DNA from: Opitutaceae bacterium
Lineage (GTDB): Bacteria > Verrucomicrobiota > Verrucomicrobiia > Opitutales > Opitutaceae
DNA length: 64,000 nt
Direction of reading: 5' to 3'
Assembly (NCBI GenBank): GCA_016711225.1
Contig: JADJTK010000030.1
Location: 1 to 64,000 of the forward strand
The notes below the pieces were generated by a model. It was not told the origin of the DNA, did not search any database, and saw nothing but the letters and a program-made list of their open reading frames with translations. Positions 39,222-47,157 of this stretch are shown here, one piece after another. Both the position numbers and the translations under genes were made by a program. Every line of letters starts with the position of its first letter. Positions within the stretch are counted from its first letter, which is position 1.

Positions 39222-39326
39222 ACGGCAGGTGACGTTAGAGGGTTGGGGGGCGGACGTCCACCCTCTGATGACCCCAGTTTTCGGGGGAACGGCAAGCTGC
39301 AATTGTCGTCCGGGCGACGGATGCAT

Positions 39327-40268
39327 TCAGAGACCGAGCCACCAGACGCCGAATCTCATCCAGAAGGGGATGAGAAAAATGGACACTGCGGTGGTGCTCA
39401 GGACGATCTGGGCGGCGGTGAGGGGCTGGCCGCCGTAGTGCTTGGCGAGCACGATGGGGAAGACTCCGGCGGGCATGGCGGCTTGGACGACGAGGACCTC
39501 CCGCAGCTCGGGCGAGAGCGGCAGCCAGCGGGCAGTGGCCAGCAAGGCGAGGGGCAACAGGCCCAGTCGCAGCAACACGGCTGAGGCGTTGATTCGCGGG
39601 GCCAGCAGCGCCCTGGGGTTGTGGAGATGTTCTTCGAGCAGGGCTCCGATGAGGAGCAGACCCAGCGGCACTGCGCAGGCCGCGAGCATCGACACGGTTT
39701 TGAGCACGGGGGCGGGCAGCTCGACCCTGAGGGTATTGAGCGCGACGGCGCCGAGCAGTCCGAGCACGGGCGGGCTGAGCAGCCGGCGCCATCCTTCACG
39801 CAGCGAGCCGCCGGCCAGCAGCAGGATGCCCACGGTCCAGACGGCGAATTCGATGCCGACGTTGAAGACAAAGAGCACCCCAAGCGTGCCCGGGCCGAAG
39901 AGCGCCCCGATGAGCGGGATCGGCAGGTAGCTGTAGTTGGGGAATCCGCTAGTGAAGGCGAAGGTGCGCAGGCCGCTGCCGCGGGCGAGCCCGAGAGAGC
40001 GGCCGGTCCACCAGCCGGTGAGCCAGCCCAGCCCCATCCACGCGAAGCCCAGCAGCGGGGGCCAGAGGAGATTGCGGGGATCACGCAGGGCGTTGTTGCC
40101 CACGACGGACTGGAAGATGAGGCAGGGAAAGAGCAGGTTCACGCCCAGTCGCAAGAGGCTGGAGTCGGCTTCCGCCGTGAGCCAGTCCGCGCGGCGTAGC
40201 ACGGTGCCCAAGCCGATTAACGCAAAGATCGGTGTGAGGATGACGAGGAGATGGAGGACTTCGTCCAC
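39327..40268 (-). CDS. AEC-family transporter
   Basis: A 313-residue inner-membrane carrier of the AEC family. Family features are LLVILTPIFALIGLGTVLRRADWLT, SLLRLGVNLLFPCLIFQSVVG, RTFAFTSGFPNYSYLPIPLI and the C-terminal VQAAMPAGVFPIVLAKHYGG. It differs clearly from the AEC protein encoded at 35.9 kb, so the two are not recent duplicates. The coiled-coil/LysM gene lies downstream on the same strand; no functional link is evident. Substrate unknown. Confidence 0.88.
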   Translation of the reverse strand: MDEVLHLLVILTPIFALIGLGTVLRRADWLTAEADSSLLRLGVNLLFPCLIFQSVVGNNALRDPRNLLWPPLLGFAWMGLGWLTGWWTGRSLGLARGSGLRTFAFTSGFPNYSYLPIPLIGALFGPGTLGVLFVFNVGIEFAVWTVGILLLAGGSLREGWRRLLSPPVLGLLGAVALNTLRVELPAPVLKTVSMLAACAVPLGLLLIGALLEEHLHNPRALLAPRINASAVLLRLGLLPLALLATARWLPLSPELREVLVVQAAMPAGVFPIVLAKHYGGQPLTAAQIVLSTTAVSIFLIPFWMRFGVWWLGL

Positions 40269-40603
40269 GGGGAGGAGTTGCTGGGCGAGCGGGCGGCGGG
40301 CGGCAAGAGAAGACGAGTGGGCAGTGGACGGTTAACAGTGGGCGGGAGCGCTGGGCGGGGGATCGTGCGTATTCGACTGTGGAGCGCAAACCGTAGGCGG
40401 TGGACGGTGGCGGTGAGCCGCTGACCGCGGGCGGCGGGTACTGGACGGCCGGTAGGCGACGTCCGAAACCCATTGCAGCCTTCGCTCGGGGATGGGCGGC
40501 GCGGCGGGCTTGCTGGGGGCCAGGGCGGCGACCTGGTTGTCGAGCGGAGGGGCCACGTCACCGCCGTGTCCTACAGTCGGACAGGCGAGGTGACGGCGAT
40601 GGC
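40269..40603. other. repeat-rich spacer between AEC and DUF3016-like genes
   Basis: No gene. Around 40318-40415 there are word-like repeats (GTGGACGGTTAACAGTGG, GGCGGTGGACGGTGGCGG) and near the end a hairpin of the dispersed GGCCAC family, listed separately. Confidence 0.6.
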
Positions 40604-40604
40604 C
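40551..40604. repeat. dispersed hairpin family, copy 3, in a larger inverted repeat
   Basis: The inner copy GGCCACG-TCACCGC-CGTGTCC (40551-40571) has one mismatch. The same left arm can also pair imperfectly with GGACAGGCGAGGTGACGGCGATGGCC further on (40579-40604), giving a long hairpin with loop TACAGTC. It begins where the DUF3016-like gene stops, on its 3' side. Confidence 0.55.
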
Positions 40605-41041
40605 TACATCGAGCCAGGCGAGGTGAGCTTCTCGGCGCCTTGCCGGAGGACGGCGCCGGAGGCGTCGAGCACCTGGTAGTCGAAGGCGAGGCGGGGCGGA
40701 TGGGTGTCACGCAGATAGCGGATCTTGCCGAAGTCGGGACCTCGCCACGGTTCGATGGCGCCGGCCAAATCGATGTCGAGCATCGTGACGACGAGCGTCT
40801 CGCCTGGACCAAGGTACCGGCGGGCGAGGCTGGCGAGATGGCGGTCGAGCTCACGGAAGACCAGATCGGAGCTGATTTTGGCGGAAGTCCCGCCGACGGC
40901 GACGTCCGCAAACTTCTCCCAGTTGTCGAATACGAGCTTGGACTTGGGGCTGTTGGCCGGATCGGCTGCGTGGCCGGCCGGGAGCAGGAAACCACAGCCG
41001 AGCAAGGCCACGAAGGGGGAGGCGCGGAGGAGGGTTTTCAT
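40604..41041 (-). CDS. DUF3016-like exported protein
   Basis: A 145-residue protein with a signal peptide (ASPFVALLGCGFLLPAGHA). It is followed by the pattern KLVFDNWEKFADV, GETLVVTMLDIDLAGAIEPWRG and FGKIRYLRDTHPPRLAFDYQVLDASGAV, which I recall from DUF3016 periplasmic proteins of unknown function. The ATG of MKTLLRASP is chosen because the signal peptide starts there. A hairpin repeat lies directly after the stop. Confidence 0.75.
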   Translation of the reverse strand: MKTLLRASPFVALLGCGFLLPAGHAADPANSPKSKLVFDNWEKFADVAVGGTSAKISSDLVFRELDRHLASLARRYLGPGETLVVTMLDIDLAGAIEPWRGPDFGKIRYLRDTHPPRLAFDYQVLDASGAVLRQGAEKLTSPGSM

Positions 41042-41220
41042 GACAAGAGGCGTGGCGGAGTTTCCCAGAACAGGACGGCGGGGCAAGGCTATCGGTGGCG
41101 GCTACGACCGGGCAGGAGCGGCGAAGTTCCTGTGAGGCCCTCTCAGGTGCACCGTGCGGAGCGAGGAGGCGGGGATTGGCAGAGTCGGCAGGGAGTAGGT
41201 GAAGGCGAACGCCGGAGCGG

Positions 41221-42096
41221 TTAGGCGGGGTCCTTGGCGGGATGTTCGGCGACGTAGGCCTCCAGCGCTTCGCGGGTGACGACGTGGCGGGCGGCGCAGC
41301 GTGGGCAGTTGACCTGGAGGGACGGGTCGTTGCCAAAGAGGCTGGCGGGATCCTTGCGCATCGCCGGAGCAAGCACGCCGAGGATCTTCTCTTGGTTGCA
41401 GCCGCAGTGCCAGCGGTAGCGGCGGCGTTCGAGCAGGGAGAGGGTCTCGGTCTTGTCGAGATCGCGCAGCGCCTCGACGGTGAGCGAATCGAACCAGGCG
41501 GTGTCGCAGTCGGGGTGGGAGCAGACCATCACGATATCCTCCGGACCGACCGTGAAGAAGCGCGCGGGGCGTTGCTCGCTCTGGAGGTAGAACGCCTCGG
41601 CGGCGCGGAACGGGTCCTCGTCGGGGAAGGTGATCATGCTGCGGTGGGTGGGGTTGCGGCCCACGACCACGTCGCTGTAGAGGTAGTTGGCCTGCATCTG
41701 GCGCACGTTGTCGGCGAAGATGCGGCCGGCCACGGACTCCTCAGCGATGTCGGCGGTGAGGAAGATGTTGAGCATCGATTGCTCGAAATGGAGCGTCCAG
41801 GCGATGAGTTCGGTGCGGGGACGGGCAGTGCTGTGCAGCACGAAAGCGGCGAGGGCGTCCTTGAATTTTTGGTCGTGCTGCTCGGGGGGGCGCACGTGGT
41901 TGGCGGCCAGATGCAGGTAGTAGTCGACGTAGAGCTCGGTGAAGGTGGCGCGGATGATCACGGCGTTGCGTGTGCGCACGAAATGGCTGCGCACCTCGGT
42001 ACCTTCGATGGGAGGCGGGGTGGGCGGCAGCGGGGCGGAGTCACCGGGAGGGACTGGCGGCTGCGGGGGGACGGGAGGAACGGGCGCGTCGGACAT
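41221..42096 (-). CDS. hslO: Hsp33-family redox-regulated chaperone
   Basis: Hsp33 is a cytoplasmic holdase switched on by oxidation of a zinc-binding tetracysteine site. The site is seen as CGC and CPRC (YRWHCGCNQEKIL, LQVNCPRCAARHVVTREAL) at the C-terminus. The N-terminal domain shows VRTRNAVIIRATFTELYVDYYLH, VAGRIFADNVRQMQANYL and AEAFYLQSEQRPARFF, as in the family. The first 30 residues are an extra proline-rich leader. It lies 18 bases upstream of the RNA methyltransferase start on the other side of its stop, same strand. Confidence 0.85.
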   Translation of the reverse strand: MSDAPVPPVPPQPPVPPGDSAPLPPTPPPIEGTEVRSHFVRTRNAVIIRATFTELYVDYYLHLAANHVRPPEQHDQKFKDALAAFVLHSTARPRTELIAWTLHFEQSMLNIFLTADIAEESVAGRIFADNVRQMQANYLYSDVVVGRNPTHRSMITFPDEDPFRAAEAFYLQSEQRPARFFTVGPEDIVMVCSHPDCDTAWFDSLTVEALRDLDKTETLSLLERRRYRWHCGCNQEKILGVLAPAMRKDPASLFGNDPSLQVNCPRCAARHVVTREALEAYVAEHPAKDPA

Positions 42097-42114
42097 GGGG
42101 ATGGGTGGTGGCGC

Positions 42115-43662
42115 TCAGCTCTTCTGCAGGGTGATCACGCACTCGAGGTGGCGGGTCTGCGGGAAGAGGTCGAAAGGTTGCACTGCCGTTAGGGTGTAGC
42201 CGGCGGGGAGCAAGGTGGCGAGGTCGCGCATCTGGGTGGCGGGATCACACGACACATAAACGATGGTACGCGGGCCGAAGGCGACGAGTTGGCGGAGGAA
42301 CGCTTCATCGCAGCCGCGCCGGGGTGGATCGATGATGACGGCGGTCTCGGTCGCCGGGAAGTCAAGCCCGGCGAAGATCGCCGAGGCGTCGCCGGCGCGG
42401 AAAGTGGCGTTGGTGATGCCGTTGGCGGTGGCGTTGTCCTGGGCCCAGCGCACGGCGCTCGCGCTGAGTTCGATGCCGGCCACTTGCTCGAAGCGGCGGG
42501 CCGCGGTGAGGGCGAAGAGTCCGCTGCCGCAATACGCGTCGACGAGGAAGCTCGCGCCGGCGGCCGCGGCCTGTTCGCGCACGTAGCCGGTGAAGGCCGG
42601 CAGGATGAAGGGGTTGTTCTGGAAGAAGTCGCGGGCGAGGAAGCGCAGGCGCACGCCCTCGACCTCCTCGGTGATGGTGGCCTCGTAGTCGCTGGTCACG
42701 CCTTCGAGGGAATGGCGGAGCAGGAGGGTGGCGCCGCGCTGATAGGCGCCGGCGGCGGCCTTGGCGAAGACCTCGGCGCGGGTGGCGGGGAGGCGGGCGT
42801 TGATGGCGTCGGTGGCGATCGGACACTGCGGGACGTCGACCAGCGAGAAGCGCGAGCTCTGCTTGAGGAAGCCGATGGGGAACGCTGAAGGCCGAAGGCT
42901 GAAGGCTGAACGATCGGCCGAGACTGTTGTAGTTCCGAGGGAGGCGCTCCCGGAGGAGGAAGCCGCGGCGATTCCGGCGGCGGAGGGCGCCGCGCTGTCT
43001 GGCGTTTGGGGCCTGGTGTTTGGGATCTCCACCGGCCGGCCGGTCCGCGGCAGTTCGAAATGGGGGGTGAGCTTCGAGCGGTAGCCGAAATCGCAGGGCG
43101 AGGCGATCACGGGGTTCACCGGGAACTCGATGCGCGCCATGTACTGGAGCACCTCGGCCACGTGCTGCTGTTTCCATCGGAGCTGTTCGGCGTAGGTGAG
43201 GTTCTGGTATTGGCAACCCCCGCAATCGCCAAAGAGCGGGCAGCGCGGGGTGATCCGGTGGGGCGAGGGGCGGAGCACCGCCACCAAGTCGGCCTCGGAG
43301 TAGTTCTTGTGGTTGCTGAAGATCCGCACCCGCACGCGCTCACCCGGCAGGGCGAAGGGCACCATGACGACCCAGCCGCCGGCCGTCGGAGTTCCGGGTC
43401 TTGAGCTCGGGGTTTCGGGAACCGAAGCGGCCGATTGCGGAGTGGGGATGGCGGATTGCGGATTAGTCGGAAGGACCGGAGTTCCACTTGCGGGCTGTGG
43501 AATAGCGGCGGGCCGCGTGGAATCCGCACTCCGCGTTTCGCATTCCGCATTCGGAAGTTCCACCCGCCCCAAGCCGATGCCTAGGTTGGTGAGCTTGGAG
43601 ATCTCCAGTTCGATCTCGGCGTGGTACGGGAAGGGATGGTCGTTGAAACGCTTTTTGGCCAC
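42115..43662 (-). CDS. RNA uracil-C5 methyltransferase (RlmD/TrmA family) with low-complexity inserts
   Basis: A SAM-dependent enzyme making 5-methyluridine in rRNA or tRNA. The iron-sulphur cysteines expected for RlmD-type members are Cys141, Cys147 and Cys150 (CPLFGDCGGCQYQ) and Cys280. The methyltransferase domain has FFQNNPF, VDAYCGSGLFALTAA, VIIDPPRRGCDEAFL and the catalytic cysteine in YVSCDPATQMRDL. An N-terminal TRAM-like strand region is split by an insert at residues about 36-96, and a second insert lies at 214-263; both are Pro/Ser/Ala-rich and encoded by word-like DNA repeats. Which base it modifies cannot be told. A 36-bp palindrome lies 72 bases upstream. Confidence 0.88.
   Translation of the reverse strand: MAKKRFNDHPFPYHAEIELEISKLTNLGIGLGRVELPNAECETRSADSTRPAAIPQPASGTPVLPTNPQSAIPTPQSAASVPETPSSRPGTPTAGGWVVMVPFALPGERVRVRIFSNHKNYSEADLVAVLRPSPHRITPRCPLFGDCGGCQYQNLTYAEQLRWKQQHVAEVLQYMARIEFPVNPVIASPCDFGYRSKLTPHFELPRTGRPVEIPNTRPQTPDSAAPSAAGIAAASSSGSASLGTTTVSADRSAFSLRPSAFPIGFLKQSSRFSLVDVPQCPIATDAINARLPATRAEVFAKAAAGAYQRGATLLLRHSLEGVTSDYEATITEEVEGVRLRFLARDFFQNNPFILPAFTGYVREQAAAAGASFLVDAYCGSGLFALTAARRFEQVAGIELSASAVRWAQDNATANGITNATFRAGDASAIFAGLDFPATETAVIIDPPRRGCDEAFLRQLVAFGPRTIVYVSCDPATQMRDLATLLPAGYTLTAVQPFDLFPQTRHLECVITLQKS
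42883..42916. repeat. word-like GGCTGAA repeats inside the RNA methyltransferase gene
   Basis: Imperfect copies of GGCTGAA/GGCCGAA in a row encode the peptide RSAFSLRPSAFP on the minus strand. The same words occur in spacer DNA at 36.8 kb. Confidence 0.75.
43430..43562. repeat. word-like GCATTCC/GCGGATT repeats inside the RNA methyltransferase gene
   Basis: Repeats of 7-8 bases (GGATTGCGGA, GGCGGATTGCGGATT, then CGCACTCCGCG, TTCGCATTCCGCATTCGG) encode the N-terminal low-complexity insert NAECETRSADS and NPQSAIPTPQSAAS. The frame is kept. Confidence 0.75.
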
Positions 43663-43734
43663 GCACTAGCGAAAGCAGGCCCGGGCCGGGAGGAGAACCC
43701 CAAACTTCATTTCCTGGAGCAGCTTGAGATTGCC

Positions 43735-43770
43735 GACCGTTTAAGTTCACGGCCGTGAACTTAAGCGGTC
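43735..43770. repeat. 36-bp GTTCACGGCCGTGAAC palindrome, copy 1
   Basis: A 36-bp palindrome (arms GACCG...CGGTC) with a perfect 24-bp centre TTAAGTTCAC/GTGAACTTAA around GGCC. It lies 72 bases upstream of the RNA methyltransferase gene and 11 bases after the PaaX-like gene. Confidence 0.95.
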
Positions 43771-43781
43771 GAAGCTGGCGG

Positions 43782-44552
43782 TCAGCCGAGGCTGTGCGGA
43801 AAGGCGCGGCGAAGTAGGCGGCAGCGGAGCGAATGCACCTCCTGGCCCTGGTAGCTCTTCGGCAGAAGCACGGAGGGTAGCAACGGATCGAGATCGAGCG
43901 CGCGGAGCCACGCGTCGTGTTCTTTCAATAGCCAGGTTTTCCAGCGGTGGGAGGAGTCGGTGTCCGCCGGGGGGTGGGCCAAAATGCCGAGGCATTCCCG
44001 GTGCGCCTCGTCGAGCCGGGGAAAATCCCAGGCGCCGTTGACGAGCGCGGCATCGGACTCGGCCGCGAAGGGGCGGCCTTCGAAGAAGAGCAGGGCCTCG
44101 GGGTTGGCGGTCATCGCGCGCACGGTATCGCGTAGTTGCTCAAGGGGGTCGGGCGAGATCCACACGCTCCCTTGGAGGTAGCCGAGCCGGGCCTGTCGCA
44201 GCACGTGGCGGAAGCGGTCTCGTACCGGGTGTTCGTGTTCGGAGATATCGAAGAGCACCATGCGCCAGCGGCCGTCCCAAGGGCGGGCCCAGCGTTCGGA
44301 GGGGGAGACCCCGTGATGGGCGAGTGCTTGGCCCGCTTCGGTCAGGCGGACGATGCGGGGATCGGCTGGGTCGGGCAAGGTGATGACTCCGCGCGCAGCG
44401 AGGCGGCGGAGTTTGCGATCGAGCGGTTCGTCGTCGTACGAGCCGGTGAGGTTGGCGACGGTTGGCCGAGCGAGGGCCGAAGCCGTATCCGCGAGGGCCT
44501 CAGCGAGGCATTCGAGGAACACGAGCGTTCCGAGATGGAGATTCTTGGACAT
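43782..44552 (-). CDS. PaaX-like transcriptional regulator
   Basis: The 256-residue product has an N-terminal winged-helix region (VFLECLAEALADTASALAR, YDDEPLDRKLRRLAARGVITL), then WDGRWRMVLFDISEHEHPVRDRFRHVLRQARLGYLQGSVWISP. The latter is the Cas2-like central domain of PaaX regulators. PaaX represses phenylacetate genes in other bacteria, but no such genes are here, so the target is open. A 36-bp palindrome stands on each side of the gene, one 21 bases before the start codon, where it could serve as an operator. It is a different gene from the flanking transposase and not part of it. Confidence 0.78.
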   Translation of the reverse strand: MSKNLHLGTLVFLECLAEALADTASALARPTVANLTGSYDDEPLDRKLRRLAARGVITLPDPADPRIVRLTEAGQALAHHGVSPSERWARPWDGRWRMVLFDISEHEHPVRDRFRHVLRQARLGYLQGSVWISPDPLEQLRDTVRAMTANPEALLFFEGRPFAAESDAALVNGAWDFPRLDEAHRECLGILAHPPADTDSSHRWKTWLLKEHDAWLRALDLDPLLPSVLLPKSYQGQEVHSLRCRLLRRAFPHSLG

Positions 44553-44573
44553 GGCAGGGATGGCTTGGCTCCC

Positions 44574-44609
44574 GACCGCTTAGGTTCACGGCCGTGAATT
44601 TAAGCGGTC
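44574..44609. repeat. 36-bp GTTCACGGCCGTGAAC palindrome, copy 2
   Basis: Same element with two changes in the arms that leave G-T pairs when the plus strand is folded. It lies 21 bases upstream of the PaaX-like start codon. Confidence 0.92.
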
Positions 44610-44695
44610 GGGCGATTATCGCGAGGCCGAGTCTGGGGCGGTGGGTTTTGGATGGGGCATGCGCTCCTCCGGCTCTGGGCGGTCAACGACGACTA

Positions 44696-45697
44696 GAGCG
44701 TTTTAATTAAAACTATAGCCGCAGGCGGCAAACCAACCTTTGGCATCTTCGGCGGTGACCGTCGCCAGGGCCTTGGCGATGGCGGTGAGCAGGGCCTCGT
44801 GGGTGCGAGCTTGGGCAGCCCGCAGGAAGGCTTTCACCTTGCTCCACATCATTTCGATGGGATTGAGATCCGGCGAGTAGGCCGGCAAGAAACGAACCTG
44901 CGCGCCGGTGGCGGTGATCAGCGCGAGAGTCGCTTCGTTTTTGTGGGCGCCCAAGTTATCCAGCACGACCAGATCGCCGGGGCACAAGGTCGGCACAAGC
45001 ACTTCGCCAACGTAAGCCTGGAACACCGCGGTGTCGGTGGGGCCCTTCGATGGTGAGGCAGGCACTCGAGCCATCAACGCGCACCGAGGAGATCATCGTG
45101 GTGGTCTGCCAATGGCCGTGGGGGCAACTGGCGACCAGACGCTGACCGCACGGCGCCCGACCGCGCAGGCGGGTCATGTTCGTCTTGGCGGCCGACTCGT
45201 CGATGAAGACCAGCCGGGCCGGGGCGAAGCTTCCCTGTTCTTGCTTCCATTGCGCTCGGGCCTGGGCGACATCGGGGCGACTTTGCTCGGCGGCATGCAG
45301 CGTCTTTTTTTAAAAGTCAGTCCCATGGCGACCAGTGCGTAATGCAGCGCCGGTACGCTGCAGGACATTGCCAACTGGGCCTTGATCTCGGACAGGGTCA
45401 GATCTGGTTGCGCGGCAATGAGGGCCCCCAGACGCTCGCGATACTCGGGCAGGATCTTGGCTTTGCGTCCCGAAAAACGATGCCGGTGGGCGATGTCGCC
45501 GGTTCGACTGCGTTGCTGTAGTAGCTTCTTAACCATCCCAACCGACACCCGGAAGCGCTTGGCCACTTCCTCCCGGGTTCCCTCCTGGGCGTCGTAGGCG
45601 GCCAAGATTCGCTCTCTGAGATCCAGCGAGATCGTCTTCATGCTCGCCACCATGAGCGCCCCGGCGCCCAATGGCTACAGTTTTATTGAAAGTGCTC
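44696..45697. mobile_element. IS630-family insertion sequence, 1002 bp
   Basis: Terminal inverted repeats of 25 bp (44696-44720 and 45673-45697, 20 of 25 matching, ends GAGC...TAGCC) are flanked on both sides by TA, the target duplication of IS630/Tc1-type elements. Inside is one transposase gene on the minus strand whose stop codon lies in the left repeat. The element sits between copies 2 and 3 of the 36-bp palindrome. Confidence 0.92.
44703..45641 (-). pseudogene. IS630-family DDE transposase in three frames
   Basis: The first part is the helix-turn-helix region (MKTISLDLRERILAAYDAQ, VAKRFRVSVGMVKKLLQQR) and continues to LTFKK. There a run of seven A in the coding strand (about 45305-45311) allows a -1 shift into the next frame, which carries QARAQWKQEQ and the first catalytic Asp in LVFIDESAAK. 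A second shift, one extra C near 45047, leads to VLDNLGAHKNEA (second Asp) and SPDLNPIEMMWSKVK (Glu). The first shift is of the kind used for programmed frameshifting by insertion sequences. The second is not at a slippery run and probably inactivates the gene. Confidence 0.85.
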
Positions 45698-46012
45698 TAG
45701 CAGAACCGAGGCCGCGGGGCCCAATTGTCGCGGGGGCCCTTGGGGCGCCGAGCGGATCGCGGCAGTGGCCCCGGGACGCCTCGGCCCTCACGGCCGCTGA
45801 GCTTCCGCGGTATATCGGCTTCGGTCGACCCGGCGAGGGGGTGGGCCACGGGGGCGAGGGGCCGGGTCCTCGCGTGCGGACGAAGAAAAACCTACGGGAC
45901 CAGGGGTCGTGGCTCCGACCGCTTAGGTTCACGGCCGTGAACTTAAGCGGTCGGGGTGGGGCGTTTTCGGTCGTGAGTTTGCGGCGGTTCCTGCTTCGCT
46001 CCTGCGCGCCGC
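45698..46012. other. spacer between IS630 element and TrmH-type gene
   Basis: No gene recognised. The right part holds copy 3 of the 36-bp palindrome. The rest is GC-rich spacer with word-like CGAGGGGGTGGGCC runs. Confidence 0.5.
45917..45952. repeat. 36-bp GTTCACGGCCGTGAAC palindrome, copy 3
   Basis: Same element with one G-T pair on the plus strand, 60 bases upstream of the TrmH-type gene. Confidence 0.93.
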
Positions 46013-46816
46013 ATGTCCGTCGAACGCATTACCAGCCTCCAGAATCCCCGCATCAAACAGCTCGTGCGCCTGCGCGAACGTCGCGATCGCGACGAGGCGG
46101 GCGTGTTCATCGTCGAGGGCTACCGCGAGATCCTGCGCGCCCTCGACCAGGGCGCACGCCCCGTGGAACTGTATGTATCGCCCGATTGGTTCCTGGGGGA
46201 AAACGAGACCACCCTCATCAACCGGGCCGAGGAAGCGGGGGCCCGCCTGTTCGAGCTGACCAAGGAGGCCTTCGCCAAGGTTGCCTACCGTGAGCGGCCC
46301 GACGGTCTGCTCGCGCTGGTCCCGCAGTGGCACATGAAGTTGGAGGATCTCAAGCTCTCCGAGCCGCCCTTCCTCCTGGTGGTCGAGGCGATCGAGAAGC
46401 CGGGCAACCTGGGCACGATCCTGCGCAGCGCGGACGCCGCCGGCGTCGACGCCGTGATCGTGTGCGACCCGGTGACTGATCTCTTCAACCCCAACGTGGT
46501 GCGCTCCTCGACCGGCGTGCTCTTCGCGATGCCCGTGGCCATCGCCACCGCGGCGGAGGTGCACGCCTTCCTGCGCGCCAAAGGCATCCGGGTCGTGGCG
46601 ACGACGCCGGCGGCCACCGAGCTCTACACGAAGACCGACCTCAAGGGGTCCCTGGCTCTGCTCATGGGCAGCGAACAGTACGGGCTGAGCGATTTCTGGC
46701 TGAAGGAGGCCGACGAGCGCATCCGCATTCCCATGGCCGGCCAGGCCGACTCGCTCAATGTCGCCATGGCCACGATCATCACGCTCTTCGAGGCGGTGCG
46801 ACAGAGGGGGGCGTGA
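46013..46816 (+). CDS. TrmH/SpoU-family RNA 2'-O-methyltransferase
   Basis: A 267-residue SPOUT enzyme that methylates ribose of tRNA or rRNA. The N-terminal substrate-binding part is SLQNPRIKQLVRLRERRDRD and FIVEGYREILRAL. The three SPOUT motifs are IEKPGNLGTILRSADAAG, LLMGSEQYGLSDFWL and IPMAGQADSLNVAMATIITLFE, the last forming the trefoil knot. The target nucleotide is not evident. It lies 60 bases downstream of a 36-bp palindrome shared with another RNA methyltransferase gene. Confidence 0.9.
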   Translation: MSVERITSLQNPRIKQLVRLRERRDRDEAGVFIVEGYREILRALDQGARPVELYVSPDWFLGENETTLINRAEEAGARLFELTKEAFAKVAYRERPDGLLALVPQWHMKLEDLKLSEPPFLLVVEAIEKPGNLGTILRSADAAGVDAVIVCDPVTDLFNPNVVRSSTGVLFAMPVAIATAAEVHAFLRAKGIRVVATTPAATELYTKTDLKGSLALLMGSEQYGLSDFWLKEADERIRIPMAGQADSLNVAMATIITLFEAVRQRGA

Positions 46817-46829
46817 ACCTGGTTCGCGC

Positions 46830-47123
46830 ATGAAGCCCGTCACCCATCCGCCGGATGTCATCTTGCGGGCCTATGCCGATCTTATCGATCGGTTTTTCGT
46901 GTTCATTCGCGCCGACTCGCAACTCGCGAGCGAACCTGAAGTGGTTCGTGAACTGGCCGACGGGACGCACAATATCGGCGCGATCATTTCGAGTTATGGA
47001 ACTTGGACGGACGATGCGAAGTATCGCGAGGTCTTCCTGAGGCCATTTGATCGGAAGTGGGGCGAGGAGTCCTTCCGCTCGGAGGAATTCCTCGACGAGA
47101 GAATTCGGGAACACTCGAAATGA
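46830..47123 (+). CDS. hypothetical protein, 97 aa, low-GC
   Basis: A small soluble helical protein (VILRAYADLIDRFFVFIRAD, EPEVVRELADGTHNIGAIISSYG, YREVFLRPFDRKWGEE). The function is not recognised. Its start lies 13 bases after the TrmH stop, but base composition drops sharply here compared with the flanks and continues low to about 47540, which suggests a separate origin. Its size and helical make-up would fit an antitoxin or immunity protein, but nothing proves that. Confidence 0.6.
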   Translation: MKPVTHPPDVILRAYADLIDRFFVFIRADSQLASEPEVVRELADGTHNIGAIISSYGTWTDDAKYREVFLRPFDRKWGEESFRSEEFLDERIREHSK

Positions 47124-47157
47124 CTCTTGCTCCGACAATGCGGTGCGACCCATCAAA

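Noticed and set aside
43735..45952. The 36-bp palindromes as ends of a composite transposon carrying the PaaX-like gene
   Set aside because: The IS630 element has its own different inverted repeats and TA duplications, and the palindromes are not at its borders. A separate mobile unit is not excluded but has no support.
46081..46104. GTCGCGATCGCGAC inside the TrmH-type gene as another GCGATCGC palindrome
   Set aside because: It encodes the conserved RRDRDE part of the family and lacks the CTCT/AGAG arms, so it is a coincidence of codon use.
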